DNA of 64,000 bases from Fimbriimonadaceae bacterium. GTDB lineage: Bacteria > Armatimonadota > Fimbriimonadia > Fimbriimonadales > Fimbriimonadaceae. Below, piece by piece: positions 50,960 to 62,684 of this stretch. Every line of letters starts with the position of its first letter. Position 1 is the stretch's first letter. The notes under the pieces are model-generated. The model saw only the letters and a program-made list of their open reading frames with translations. It was not told the DNA's origin and did not search any database. The stretch is taken from assembly GCA_026129685.1 (NCBI GenBank), contig JAHCHO010000004.1:372001-436000 (forward strand), in the 5' to 3' direction. The position numbers were made by a program, and so were the translations under genes.

Positions 50960-52270
50960 ATGGACGGCGCGCACAAGCCGATGGTCGTGGTGATCGGCGG
51001 CGGTTTCGGGGGCCTTGCCACCGTGAAGGCCCTGGGACGAGCCCCGGTCGAGGTCACCCTCATCGACCGACAGAACCACCACCTGTTTCAGCCGTTGCTG
51101 TACCAGGTGGCGACGGCCGGCCTGTCCGCGACGAACATCGCGTGGCCCATCCGCAGCCTGCTTCGTTCCCAGCGCAACGCGCGCGTTCTGATGGCCGAAG
51201 TCCGAAGCGTGGACCCGATCAAGCGGGTGATCTTCCACGACCACGGGTTCCTCGCCTACGATCACCTGGTGCTCGCCACGGGGGTAACCCACTCCTACTT
51301 CGGCCACGACCATTGGGAGCCCTTCGCTCCCGGCCTCAAGACGCTGCAGGACGCCGCCGAGATTCGAAGCAGGGTGCTGTCGGCATTCGAGCAAGCGGAG
51401 GCCACCCCGAACCCGCTCGAGCGCCGTCGCCTCCTCAGCATCGTGATCGTCGGTGGCGGCCCCACCGGGGTGGAGTTGGCGGGCAGTATCGCGGAACTCG
51501 CGCGCCGAACCCTCGCACGAGATTTCCGCAAGATCGACCCTGCCGACGCCCGCATCGTGCTGATCGAGGCGGAAGACCATCTCCTGGCCTCGTTCGATCC
51601 GGGGCTTCGCGAATACGCGCGCCGGACCCTCGTTCGGTTGGGCGTCGAAGTACAGAACGGCGTCCGGGTGAACGACGTCCGGGTGGACGGCGTCGAGACG
51701 AGCAGCGGGTTCATCCCATCGCGAACCGTGCTCTGGGCGGCGGGCGTCCGTGCCACCCCCGCCGGCGAGTGGCTCGGCGCCGACGTGGACCGGATGGGGC
51801 GCCTCGTGGTAGACGACCACTGCCGCGTGCCGCGTCTCGACAACGTGTACGCCATCGGGGACCTCGCCCACTTCATCGGTTCGGACGGCAAGCCCCTGCC
51901 GGGCGTCGCGCAGGTCGCGATGCAACAGGGCGCGTACGTCGGACGGCAGATCGCGGACTCGGTGACGGGCGAAAGCGCAACCGCCCGATTCGTCTACAAG
52001 AACTTGGGCAACATGGCGACCATCGGCCGCCGCGCCGCCGTCGCCGAATTCGGCCACGCGCGGTTCGCCGGCTTCCCCGCCTGGCTCGTTTGGCTGTTCG
52101 TCCACCTTATGAGCCTGGTCGCCTTCCGCAGTCGAGTCACCGCCCTCGTCGAGTGGGTCGCCGCCTACGTCACGTACGAGCGAGGCGCACGGGTGATCTC
52201 GGCCCGTGACGAGACCGCCGATCGAGAGTCGGCCACAAGACCGACCCCAAAGCCGCCAACCCGAACGTAG
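50960..52270 (+). CDS. ndh: Type II NADH dehydrogenase (NDH-2)
   Basis: 436 residues. It passes electrons from NADH to quinone through FAD without pumping protons. Two Rossmann motifs are visible: VVVIGGGFGGLATVKAL (FAD) and IVIVGGGPTGVELAGSIAEL (NADH). NHHLFQPLLYQVATAGL is the typical quinone-side motif and NVYAIGDLAHF the second FAD site. The hydrophobic C-terminal stretch (AWLVWLFVHLMSLVAF) anchors it to the membrane. It likely reduces menaquinone, in line with mqnD. Confidence 0.95.
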   Translation: MDGAHKPMVVVIGGGFGGLATVKALGRAPVEVTLIDRQNHHLFQPLLYQVATAGLSATNIAWPIRSLLRSQRNARVLMAEVRSVDPIKRVIFHDHGFLAYDHLVLATGVTHSYFGHDHWEPFAPGLKTLQDAAEIRSRVLSAFEQAEATPNPLERRRLLSIVIVGGGPTGVELAGSIAELARRTLARDFRKIDPADARIVLIEAEDHLLASFDPGLREYARRTLVRLGVEVQNGVRVNDVRVDGVETSSGFIPSRTVLWAAGVRATPAGEWLGADVDRMGRLVVDDHCRVPRLDNVYAIGDLAHFIGSDGKPLPGVAQVAMQQGAYVGRQIADSVTGESATARFVYKNLGNMATIGRRAAVAEFGHARFAGFPAWLVWLFVHLMSLVAFRSRVTALVEWVAAYVTYERGARVISARDETADRESATRPTPKPPTRT

Positions 52271-52273
52271 GCG

Positions 52274-53056
52274 CTACTTCCAGTTCTCGCAGCCCGCGAA
52301 CGGATAGTGCTTCCCTTCCACGAACTTGGGCCGCGGGTGGTAGTCGTTGATCCCGGGGCGCGGTTCGCCTCGGAACAAGAACGGGCAGCCTGCCCCCTCC
52401 ACCGTGATCTGGGTCGTCGGCGGGATGTACCGAATCGTCAGCCCGTACCGCCACTGGTCCGATACGTTGGCCTCGGACCCGTGGACGATTTGAGGATTGT
52501 GGATCGAGACGTCTCCCGGCGCCAGCTCCAAGTCCACCGCCCTCGACTCGTCCACGAACTTCGCCTCGATCTCCGAGCCCAGTACGCTGTCCACCTCGCG
52601 GTTCTCCTTCATCTCCTGCAGTTCGAGCTTGTGCGTGCCCGGGATCACCCGCATGCACCCGTTCTCGCGCGTTGATGGGCCGCAGGCCAACCACAAAGTG
52701 GTGACCTCCATCGGCTTCAGCGGCCAGTAACTCCCGTCTTGGTGCCACAGCACCGCCCGCCCCGTCTTCGGCGGCTTGCAGATGTAGTGCGACGCAAAGA
52801 GGGCGACCTCGGGTCCGATGAACACCGACGCGAGGTCGAGGAGTCGCGGGTCGCTTACCAACCGAACCCAGAACGGGTCGTTTGGCACCAGCCAGTGATG
52901 CAGGTCCTCCGGCTTCAGGTCCGGGTTTTTTTCGAGCAGCCAGGCCACGTGCCCGACCGCTTCCGCCGCCAGAGCGGGATCAATGGCGTTTCGAACGATG
53001 ACGTAGCCATCGCGGTCGTAGGCTTCTCGGAGCCGCTTTGCTTCCTGTGCGTCCAT
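52274..53056 (-). CDS. Phytanoyl-CoA dioxygenase-family protein
   Basis: ATG 53056 (MDAQEAKRLREAYDRDGYVI) gives 260 residues, normal for PhyH proteins. These are Fe(II)/2-oxoglutarate-dependent hydroxylases. The iron-binding H-x-D is in VLWHQDGSYWPL and the distal histidine in NPQIVHGSEANVSDQ; an arginine for 2-oxoglutarate follows in YGLTIRY. The GDVSIHNPQ and CMRVIPGTHK stretches are typical. It is the last gene of the sugar-ABC operon, 11 bp after the permease stop. The substrate is unknown; a compound carried by the transporter is one idea. Confidence 0.9.
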   Translation of the reverse strand: MDAQEAKRLREAYDRDGYVIVRNAIDPALAAEAVGHVAWLLEKNPDLKPEDLHHWLVPNDPFWVRLVSDPRLLDLASVFIGPEVALFASHYICKPPKTGRAVLWHQDGSYWPLKPMEVTTLWLACGPSTRENGCMRVIPGTHKLELQEMKENREVDSVLGSEIEAKFVDESRAVDLELAPGDVSIHNPQIVHGSEANVSDQWRYGLTIRYIPPTTQITVEGAGCPFLFRGEPRPGINDYHPRPKFVEGKHYPFAGCENWK

Positions 53057-53067
53057 GGGGGTGAAGT

Positions 53068-53934
53068 TTAGCCTTTCAGACCCGTCATCGTGATGCCTTC
53101 GATGAACTGCTTCTGCGTGAAGAAGAACAGCACGATGATCGGCGCCACGACGATCGCCGAGGCGGCCATCAGGAGATTCCACTGGGTGCCCCCGTGCTGA
53201 CTCTGGAACACCTGCAGACCGAGCGACAGGGTGAACGTCTTCTGGTCCAGCAAGTAGATGAGCGGTCCCAGGAAGTCGTTCCAAGTGCCCATAAAGTGAA
53301 ACAGCGCGACGACCGCGAGCGCCGGTTTAGCGAGCGGCATGACCACCGACCAATAAATCCCCCATTCGGAGCAGCCATCCAGCTTCGCCGCCTCCGACAG
53401 CTCGAACGGGATCGAGCGAAAGAACTGGCGCAACAGGAAGATCGCGAACGCCGAGCCGAACCAGGCGGGCACCCAGAGCGGTTTAAAGGTGCCGATCCAG
53501 CCGAACTCCTTGAACATGCCGTAGATCGGCACCATGAGCACCGGGAACGGAACCATCATCGTTGCCAGCGTCACCGCGAAGGCAAAGTCGCGGCCGGGCC
53601 ACTTCAGCCGGCCAAAGGCGTACGCCACCAACGAGTTGGAAACCACCGTGCCCGCTACCCCGAGGATGCACAGGATCAGCGTGTTCCGACCGTAGACCAG
53701 GAACGGGATGTAGCCGAGAGTGTCGCTGCTGTAGGTGAAGGCCTCCCGGAAATTGCCCCACATGAACACGCTCGGGATCCACTTCGGCGGCTGAAGCATC
53801 GTCTCGTCGATCGGCTTAACCGCCGTCGAAAGCATCCACAACAAGGGAAACATGAAAAGCAACGACAAAGCGACCAAGACCAGGTGGATGCCCGCCGTCT
53901 TCAGCTTCTGTGTTTGCTTGTGGCTCCGCGCCAT
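53068..53934 (-). CDS. Sugar ABC transporter permease (MalG type)
   Basis: 288 residues, six membrane segments, EAA loop in IPFELSEAAKLDGCSEWGIY, then FHFMGTWNDFLGPLIYLLD and the end EGITMTGLKG, all typical of MalG/UgpE/AraQ proteins. It starts 1 bp after the partner permease gene. No ATPase gene follows, so a shared ATPase is likely. Confidence 0.94.
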   Translation of the reverse strand: MARSHKQTQKLKTAGIHLVLVALSLLFMFPLLWMLSTAVKPIDETMLQPPKWIPSVFMWGNFREAFTYSSDTLGYIPFLVYGRNTLILCILGVAGTVVSNSLVAYAFGRLKWPGRDFAFAVTLATMMVPFPVLMVPIYGMFKEFGWIGTFKPLWVPAWFGSAFAIFLLRQFFRSIPFELSEAAKLDGCSEWGIYWSVVMPLAKPALAVVALFHFMGTWNDFLGPLIYLLDQKTFTLSLGLQVFQSQHGGTQWNLLMAASAIVVAPIIVLFFFTQKQFIEGITMTGLKG

Positions 53935-53935
53935 C

Positions 53936-54820
53936 TCACGAACCTCCGTAATGGACGTGCTTCTCCGACAGGCGAAGCGAGATCATCGTCAACACCAGGA
54001 TGATCAGGAACATGATCCAGCCCATCGCGCAGGCGTAGCCCATCTTCTGGTACCGAAAGGCGTTGTCGAACAGGTACATCGTGTAGAAGTAGGTCGAACG
54101 GGCAGGCGACCCGCCCGGGAACATGACGTAGGGGACGGTAAACACCTGGAGCGTCCCGATAATCCCCATGATGAGGTTGAAAAGAATGACGGGCGAGATC
54201 ATCGGCAGCGTCACATTGCGCGTCTTCTGCCAGGCGGTCGCCCCGTCCAGATCGGCCGCCTCGTAGAGCTGAACCGGCACGTCCTGCAACCCCGCCAGGT
54301 AGATCACCATCGCGTTGCCGACGCCCCACACGCTCAACAACACGAGCGCCGGCTTAGACCACTCCGGATCGCTCAGCCAGTTCGGCCCTTTGATCCCGAT
54401 GCCGCCAAGCGCCGCGTTCACCAGCCCGCTCTCACCGTTGAACATCCAGAGCCACAACACGGCGAGCGACACCATCGGCACGAGCGAAGGAAGGAAGAAG
54501 AACGTACGGTAGAACGCGAGCCCCTTCACCTTCGTGTTCAGCAACAACGCGAGCGAAATCGCCACCACCATCCCCAGCGGCAACGCGAAGATCGCGTAGT
54601 AGGCGGTGTTGGAGAGCGTCTTCCAGAAGATCTCGTCCCGCATCAGGTTCTCGTAGTTGCGCGTTCCGATCCATACGGGCAGTTTCAGGACCGAGTAGTC
54701 GCAGAAGCTGTAGTAGATGGACGCGCAGAGAGGGTACGCCAAGAACACCGCAAATCCGATCAGCCAGGGCGACGCGAACAAGAACGCCGCCGTTGCCTCC
54801 TTCCTGCGTTTGAGCGTCAT
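53936..54820 (-). CDS. Sugar ABC transporter permease (MalF/UgpA type)
   Basis: 294 residues, start ATG overlapping the binding-protein stop (ATGA). Six membrane segments with AAFLFASPWLIGFAVFLAYP at the N-terminus, and the EAA loop VPVQLYEAADLDGATAWQKT. Partner of the permease downstream. Confidence 0.94.
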   Translation of the reverse strand: MTLKRRKEATAAFLFASPWLIGFAVFLAYPLCASIYYSFCDYSVLKLPVWIGTRNYENLMRDEIFWKTLSNTAYYAIFALPLGMVVAISLALLLNTKVKGLAFYRTFFFLPSLVPMVSLAVLWLWMFNGESGLVNAALGGIGIKGPNWLSDPEWSKPALVLLSVWGVGNAMVIYLAGLQDVPVQLYEAADLDGATAWQKTRNVTLPMISPVILFNLIMGIIGTLQVFTVPYVMFPGGSPARSTYFYTMYLFDNAFRYQKMGYACAMGWIMFLIILVLTMISLRLSEKHVHYGGS

Positions 54821-56163
54821 CGCTTCTCCGCCTCCTCGCGAAGTCTCTGCTTCAGCAGGTAGTCGTCGAGGATCGGCTGCATGCGCGCCTTGACGTACGC
54901 GACCGCTTCCTCGGGAGTTTTCTTCATCAGGTAGACCTCGTCGAACGCGTTGTTCAGCTCGGCCTCGTATTCCGGCCAGATCCCCAGTTGGGGCGGCGAA
55001 ATGGAGTTCTTACTTTTCGCCAACTCGGTGAACAACTTGATGTACGGGTTCGGGTGCTTGGCATAGAACTCCGCGCTCGAAGTGGCGAGCGGCGAGTGCT
55101 TTCGCTGGCCCAGGCAGAGCAGTTCCATCCCCTCCTGCGACTGCACGTAACGAATGAACTTGAACGCCTCTTTAGGATGCTTCGCCCCTTTCGGGATCAC
55201 GAGCACGTCGAGGTCGACCAACGTGCTCCGCTCAAGGTCCGGCCGATCCGCCGGATAGGGAAACGGCGCCGCCCCCCACTCGAGCTTGGGCGCGAACTGA
55301 CTAATGAAGTTGTACATCCACACGCCCTGGATCAGCATCGCCACCTTCTCCGACATGAAGGCGTTTTGGGGCGACGAGAAGTTGCCGAACCCGCTTCGGA
55401 AGTTCTGAAGATCGCCGGCCCCGTACTTCTCCGAATAGGACCGGATCCACTTGTACGCCCGGATGTACTCCGGCGTGTCGACGGTGATTTTGGATTCGCC
55501 GTCCCACAGCTTTCCGCCAAAGAAGGATCCCCAGGACCAATTCCACCACCCCGGCTCGTTCGGTAGGAATCCCGAGCGAACGATGCGTCCGTCCTTCCTC
55601 CCTCCTTCGCGAACCGTCATCTTGGCGGCCATCGCGTCGAGTTCCTCGAACGTTCGCGGCGGTCGGTCGGGGTCGTACCCCGCCTCCCGCAGCATCTTCT
55701 TGTTGTAGTGCAACGCCGTCGACGCGGGTGTGCTCGGAAGCGCCCAAACGTGCCCTTTGTAGAACCCGATGTCCCAATAGCAGGGGATGTACGAATCTCG
55801 CGACAGGCCCGCTTCGGCGCAGAACTCGTCGAGCGGCAGGATCGCTCGGCTGTCCGCATATTGCGCCACATTGGGACCGTACAGGCCGGCGACGTCGGGC
55901 GGATTGCCTCCGGAGGTGGCCAAGAGCGTCTTGTCCTGGATGCCGCTCACCGTCAAGAGCTCGACGAAGACCTCGCTCTGCTTCTTGTTGAAAGCGTCCA
56001 CCACCGCCCGCATGGCGTCGCCTTCGAACCCCGTCCATTTCTCCCAGTACGTGATCCGAACGGGGCCAGGCTTGACCTCGGGGGTCGTGATGCGCTCGCC
56101 GTAAAGGGCGGTTCCGACCACGACGGCGGCAAGTCCGATCGTCCCAATGGCGCGGGGATTCAT
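54817..56163 (-). CDS. Sugar ABC transporter substrate-binding protein
   Basis: ATG 56163 (MNPRAIGTIGLAAVVVG) is chosen for its fitting signal or anchor segment; 448 residues. Family-1 binding-protein marks: VRITYWEKWTGFEGDAMRAV, FNKKQSEVFVELLTVSGIQD, PPDVAGLYGPNVAQYADSRA, and ALPSTPASTALHYNKKMLRE. Aromatic-rich segments (GWWNWSWGSFFGG) suit a carbohydrate ligand. Which sugar is unknown, since no hydrolase is in this operon. Confidence 0.92.
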   Translation of the reverse strand: MNPRAIGTIGLAAVVVGTALYGERITTPEVKPGPVRITYWEKWTGFEGDAMRAVVDAFNKKQSEVFVELLTVSGIQDKTLLATSGGNPPDVAGLYGPNVAQYADSRAILPLDEFCAEAGLSRDSYIPCYWDIGFYKGHVWALPSTPASTALHYNKKMLREAGYDPDRPPRTFEELDAMAAKMTVREGGRKDGRIVRSGFLPNEPGWWNWSWGSFFGGKLWDGESKITVDTPEYIRAYKWIRSYSEKYGAGDLQNFRSGFGNFSSPQNAFMSEKVAMLIQGVWMYNFISQFAPKLEWGAAPFPYPADRPDLERSTLVDLDVLVIPKGAKHPKEAFKFIRYVQSQEGMELLCLGQRKHSPLATSSAEFYAKHPNPYIKLFTELAKSKNSISPPQLGIWPEYEAELNNAFDEVYLMKKTPEEAVAYVKARMQPILDDYLLKQRLREEAEKR

Positions 56164-56321
56164 GAATGGGTCCCGGATTCGACGCGGTCGCCCCCGCTCC
56201 TTCCTGAATCGGTTCACCAAAGCCGACGACGGGACCGCCAAGGCACCCGATCACCCTTCCATCGCCCATTGGACCCATAATGGAACGTCTCGAACGCTCG
56301 TTACGTGGTGAATGCAGCGCA

Positions 56322-57146
56322 ATGAAAGCCGTCAAAACCCTCTTTCCCATTCTCCTGGTTACTCTCGCCGCCGCCTCTCTCGCGGGTGAGATTCGATGGG
56401 CCAAGTCCATCGCCATCGCCCAAGCCGAATCGAAGCGGTCCGGCAAGCTCCTCATGGTGGACTTCTACACCGACTGGTGCGGTTGGTGCAAGAAGCTCGA
56501 CAAAGACACCTATACCGACGCCAAGGTCATCGATCTATCCAACCGCGTCGTGTCGCTCAAGACCGACGCCGAGAAAGAGGGGAAGGACCTCGCGAAGAAA
56601 TACGGCGTCAACGGTTACCCCACCATCCTCTTCCTCGACCCGCAGGGTTCGGTGGTGGGCAAGATTGGCGGCTACCTTCCTCCGGCGGGCTTCGCCGAGG
56701 AGTTGGTGAAGGTCACCGAGAACTACGCGGCCTATCCCAAACTTGTGGCGACGCTCAAGGCGAACCCGGCCAACGGAGAGGCCAACGCCCGGATGGCAGG
56801 CATCCTCGCCGCCCGAGACAGCATCGCGAGGGCCGAAACCCATCTTGCCGCCGCCGAGAAGGCCGGCTACAAGGGCGCCTATCTCGCGGGCGCCTACAAC
56901 GCTGTTGGGGACCATTATCAACTCGCCAACGAAGCGAAGAAGGCGATCGCCTTCTTTGAGAAGGCCGTCGCCATCGCCCCAAACGACAAGGTCAAGTCCT
57001 ACAGCCTGATCTCTCTCGCCGTCTGTTGCCAGATGGCGGGCGACAAGGCGGGCGTCCAGAAGCACGCCAAGGCGCTCGTCGCCCTGAAGGGCGCCGACCC
57101 CGAATACGTTCAGATGGCGAAGCAGATGCTCCAAGGCACCCCTTAG
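56322..57146 (+). CDS. Exported thioredoxin-fold protein with TPR-like C-terminus
   Basis: ATG 56322 gives 274 residues beginning with a Sec signal peptide (KTLFPILLVTLAAASLAGE). The thioredoxin domain (~25-135) has the redox motif in DFYTDWCGWCKKLDKDTY (C-G-W-C) and the cis-proline loop NGYPTILFLDPQG. The C-terminal half is helical, TPR-like (AGAYNAVGDHYQLANEAKKA; AIAFFEKAVAIAPND). Likely a periplasmic thiol oxidoreductase or thiol-reducing helper; the partner is unknown. Divergent from the sugar ABC operon. Confidence 0.9.
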   Translation: MKAVKTLFPILLVTLAAASLAGEIRWAKSIAIAQAESKRSGKLLMVDFYTDWCGWCKKLDKDTYTDAKVIDLSNRVVSLKTDAEKEGKDLAKKYGVNGYPTILFLDPQGSVVGKIGGYLPPAGFAEELVKVTENYAAYPKLVATLKANPANGEANARMAGILAARDSIARAETHLAAAEKAGYKGAYLAGAYNAVGDHYQLANEAKKAIAFFEKAVAIAPNDKVKSYSLISLAVCCQMAGDKAGVQKHAKALVALKGADPEYVQMAKQMLQGTP

Positions 57147-57159
57147 TTCGCCCGCCTTC

Positions 57160-57195
57160 TCGGTCGGCGAATTCAGAGTGGTTCGCCGACCGAGG
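57160..57195 (+). terminator. Strong hairpin after the thioredoxin-fold gene
   Basis: CTCGGTCGGCGAA and TTCGCCGACCGAG form a perfect 13-bp stem with a 10-nt loop, 13 bp after the stop. It lacks a T tract; it may act as a terminator or protect the 3' end. It also lies upstream of metX. Confidence 0.5.
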
Positions 57196-57226
57196 GTCTG
57201 TCACCAAGTATCCTCTGGCCTAACCG

Positions 57227-58312
57227 ATGGCCATTGATCCCGCCTTGTTCCAGGAGAACGAGCGCCTCGACCCACGGGCCAAAGCCGTGCGCTTCGCGGA
57301 GGTCGGTGAACTGCGGTGCGAAGCGGGGGGATTCCTCCCTTCGGTCACCGTCGCCTACGAAACCTGGGGCGAACCGAACTCCGACCGATCCAACGCGGTC
57401 GTGATCTGCCACGCCCTGTCCGGCGATTCGCACGCCATCGGCTGGTGGGACCGAATGGTCGGTCCCGGCCGGCCCATTGACACCGATCGTTACTTCGTCA
57501 TCGGCACGAATTCACTCGGCGGGTGCCAAGGCACCACCGGGCCCGCCTCACCCCACCCAGGCGACGGCGCGCCCTGGCAGACCCGCTTTCCGATCGTCAC
57601 CGTTGGCGACATGGTCGAGGTTCAGATGCGCTTGGTGCGGATTCTGGGCATCGAGACGCTGCTCGCCGTGGCCGGGGGCAGCATGGGCGGAATGCAGGCG
57701 CTGGAGTGGACTCTCCGCGAACCCGGACGCGTCCGCAGGGCCTTCATCACCGCGAGCTGCGCGGCGCACTCCGCGATGCAGATCGGGTTCAACGAGGCCG
57801 CCCGTCAGGCGGTGATGCGCGACCCTCGATGGAAGGGCGGTCACTACGATCCTGGCGACCCGCCTGCCGCCGGACTCGCGGTGGCGCGCATGCTCGGTCA
57901 TCTCAGCTATCTCAGCGAGGCCGCTTTCGACGCGAAGTTCGGGCGACGCCTCCAGAACAAGGACACCTTCGACTATCACCTGGGAACCGAGTTCCAGGTC
58001 GAGAGCTACCTGGCCCACCAGGGCGACAAGTTTACGACTCGGTTCGACGCCAACAGCCTGCTCTACCTAACCCGGGCGATCGACTACTACGAGCGTCGGT
58101 CGTTACAAGGCAGCCGATCCGAGTACCTCTTCACGAGTTTCGACAGCGACTGGATCTACCCGACGCACCAGAGCCGCGCGCTGCACGAGATGGCGCTCGC
58201 CGCCGGGTGCCATTCAGAGCACCACGAGGTCTCGCTCCCCTTCGGGCACGACGCGTTCCTCCTCGACGGGGAACACCAGGGAGCGTTGGTCCGCCGCTTC
58301 CTCGAATCCTGA
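57227..58312 (+). CDS. metX: Homoserine O-acetyltransferase (MetX type)
   Basis: 361 residues, alpha/beta hydrolase of normal MetX length. It acetylates (or succinylates) homoserine for methionine synthesis. Visible: YETWGEPNSDRSNAVVICHA, GTNSLGGCQGTTGPASPHPG, the nucleophile serine in AGGSMGGMQALEW, the catalytic aspartate in FDSDWIYPTHQSR and histidine in PFGHDAFLLDGEHQ. Acyl donor specificity (acetyl- versus succinyl-CoA) cannot be fixed by eye. Convergent with the rRNA unit. Confidence 0.95.
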   Translation: MAIDPALFQENERLDPRAKAVRFAEVGELRCEAGGFLPSVTVAYETWGEPNSDRSNAVVICHALSGDSHAIGWWDRMVGPGRPIDTDRYFVIGTNSLGGCQGTTGPASPHPGDGAPWQTRFPIVTVGDMVEVQMRLVRILGIETLLAVAGGSMGGMQALEWTLREPGRVRRAFITASCAAHSAMQIGFNEAARQAVMRDPRWKGGHYDPGDPPAAGLAVARMLGHLSYLSEAAFDAKFGRRLQNKDTFDYHLGTEFQVESYLAHQGDKFTTRFDANSLLYLTRAIDYYERRSLQGSRSEYLFTSFDSDWIYPTHQSRALHEMALAAGCHSEHHEVSLPFGHDAFLLDGEHQGALVRRFLES

Positions 58313-58332
58313 GAACCGGGCGGCTCAAAACA

Positions 58333-58362
58333 GAAAAACGGTCCTGCTTTCGCAAGACCGTT
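58333..58362 (-). terminator. Intrinsic terminator of the 23S-5S unit
   Basis: On the minus strand AACGGTCTTGC-GAAA-GCAGGACCGTT forms an 11-bp stem (one wobble) closed by a GAAA tetraloop, followed at once by a T tract (tttttctgtttt). It lies ~12 nt after the 5S 3' end, a textbook Rho-independent terminator. Confidence 0.92.
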
Positions 58363-58373
58363 CTTCAAAGCTC

Positions 58374-58495
58374 TATCCGGGCAACGTGCTTATCTCCCGG
58401 GAGGTCACCCTCCGAGTACTTCCGCCGCTGAGAGGCTTAACTGCCGTGTTCGGGATGGGAACGGGTGTTTCCCTCTCGCCATGATCACCCGAATA
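58374..58495 (-). rRNA. rrf: 5S ribosomal RNA
   Basis: The minus strand has the 5S hallmarks GAAACACCCGTTCCC, ATCCCGAACACGGCAG and TTAAGCCTCTCAGCG. Ends were set by helix I, TATTCGGG (5') pairing with CCCGGATA (3'), giving 122 nt. It follows the 23S gene by ~85 bp on the same strand. Confidence 0.96.
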
Positions 58496-58581
58496 GAAAC
58501 CGGTTGTATCGCGGCGGCTCCCGACAGCCGCATACTGATTTAGTGGGATTGACGCACCGAGCGGAAGCTACGGTATCGAAG

Positions 58582-61541
<2,960 letters not shown>

Positions 61542-61660
61542 GACATATTTCGATTTCGCAGCTTCGAGTTTGCTCGATGCGTCAAACCACTAAACCAATA
61601 TGCTACTGTCAAGGAGCCTTCGCAGACCGCCGGGCCCGTTTGGGTCAGCGGCAAGAGAGA
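61542..61660 (-). other. Leader of the 23S-5S transcript
   Basis: About 110 nt between the predicted transcription start (~61654) and the 23S 5' end. It carries no tRNA and no 16S 3' end. It probably contains processing pairs with the region beyond the 23S 3' end. Confidence 0.6.
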
Positions 61661-61689
61661 ATCATACCAAACCCCGTCCCGAAAGTCAA
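61661..61689 (-). promoter_or_regulatory. Sigma-70 promoter of the 23S-5S unit
   Basis: On the minus strand TTGACT (61689-61684), a 17-bp spacer and TATGAT (61666-61661). One mismatch to each consensus box at ideal spacing makes this the clearest promoter in the window. It lies in the gap to the next gene, so the 23S-5S pair is transcribed on its own. Confidence 0.9.
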
Positions 61690-61715
61690 GGGGGCGGGCG
61701 CTTTTTCCGAAAGTC

Positions 61716-62684
61716 CTAGGCCCGCGAGGCCGACCCCCCGTCCCGAATCGGCTTCCCGACCCGCTTCAGCCTCAGTTTGAGCGTGCCGGCCACCGCCTGC
61801 CACTCCGCCTCGTCCAGCCGTTTCGCACTTCCGTCCACGAAAGCGACCGTCCGTTTCCCGTCCGGCCAAGGCGTGTCCTCGTACAACAGCACCGTTTCGG
61901 CAGCGCTTTCCACCGAGGTCGACGCGACGCCCGCCATGGCCATGTTGAACAGAATCCGGCCCCCGCTCGGGTTCGGCGTCTTCAGGATCTCCTCGTTCTT
62001 GAGATAAGGCTGAACTTGTCGAAACGCGCTCGCCGTGCTCTGCACGTAGGGAAACGCGTCGTCGTGGTCGCCCGCGTACAGCATGAACCCGAGCGCGATC
62101 TGCTTCAGGTTGCTGAGCGCCACCGCCTCCTTGGCCGACTCCTTGGCCTCGCTGAAGACCCCGAGCAGCCCGCCGGGAGCGTCCGATCCACCCGCCGTTT
62201 TGAGTTCCAGGAGCTTCGCCTTGTCCATGCCGAGCGGCACGATCGAGACGATCTGGTCCACCCTGACCAGGGTGAGGCGCATCTCCCCGGGGGCCGTCAT
62301 TTTCGGCGCCTCGTTCCCGCCGCCCGCCTGGTTCAGGTCGAAGGCGACCTTGCCCTTGTACGTCACGAGGTAGGTCTGCTCGCCGATCGACACCTCGCGG
62401 CCGTTCGTCCAGTGCTTGCTTACCGCGTCCGCGAACGCGTTCCCACCGCCGAGCAGCCCGCCCATCATGCCCCCCATCATGCCGCCGACCATGTCCATGT
62501 AGTTCCCCATCCCCGCGGTGGTGATGTCGAGAGCTCGGAAGTCGTCCGGCAGTTCCTCCACCTTCAGGGAGTGCTTGAGGACCTCCCCCTTCAGAAGCTC
62601 GGAAAACGTAAGTCGGTGCGACTCCTGGGCGAGTGCCCCGTGAGACGCCATGAGAGCCAAGGTAACGATCGCGAACGGTTTCAT
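61716..62684 (-). CDS. Sec-exported protein with a pilin-like segment
   Basis: ATG 62684 gives 322 residues with a normal signal peptide (MKPFAIVTLALMASHGALAQ). A glycine/methionine-rich stretch (~68-90, MVGGMMGGMMGGLLGGG) is unusual. Near 190-215 stands ALSNLKQIALGFMLYAGDHD, followed by DAFPY, the segment that in type IV prepilins of this phylum directly follows the N-terminal helix; compare the prepilin at 24848-25696. The C-terminal part (ETVLLYEDTPWPDGKRTVAF) and VDGSAKRL match the H-X9-DG pseudopilin end. Here the class III prepilin signal is missing. Function unknown. Confidence 0.75.
   Translation of the reverse strand: MKPFAIVTLALMASHGALAQESHRLTFSELLKGEVLKHSLKVEELPDDFRALDITTAGMGNYMDMVGGMMGGMMGGLLGGGNAFADAVSKHWTNGREVSIGEQTYLVTYKGKVAFDLNQAGGGNEAPKMTAPGEMRLTLVRVDQIVSIVPLGMDKAKLLELKTAGGSDAPGGLLGVFSEAKESAKEAVALSNLKQIALGFMLYAGDHDDAFPYVQSTASAFRQVQPYLKNEEILKTPNPSGGRILFNMAMAGVASTSVESAAETVLLYEDTPWPDGKRTVAFVDGSAKRLDEAEWQAVAGTLKLRLKRVGKPIRDGGSASRA

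Noticed and set aside
61542-61715. Search for a 16S 3' end or tRNA upstream of 23S
   Set aside because: No anti-Shine-Dalgarno end or cloverleaf was seen, and a strong promoter occupies the gap.
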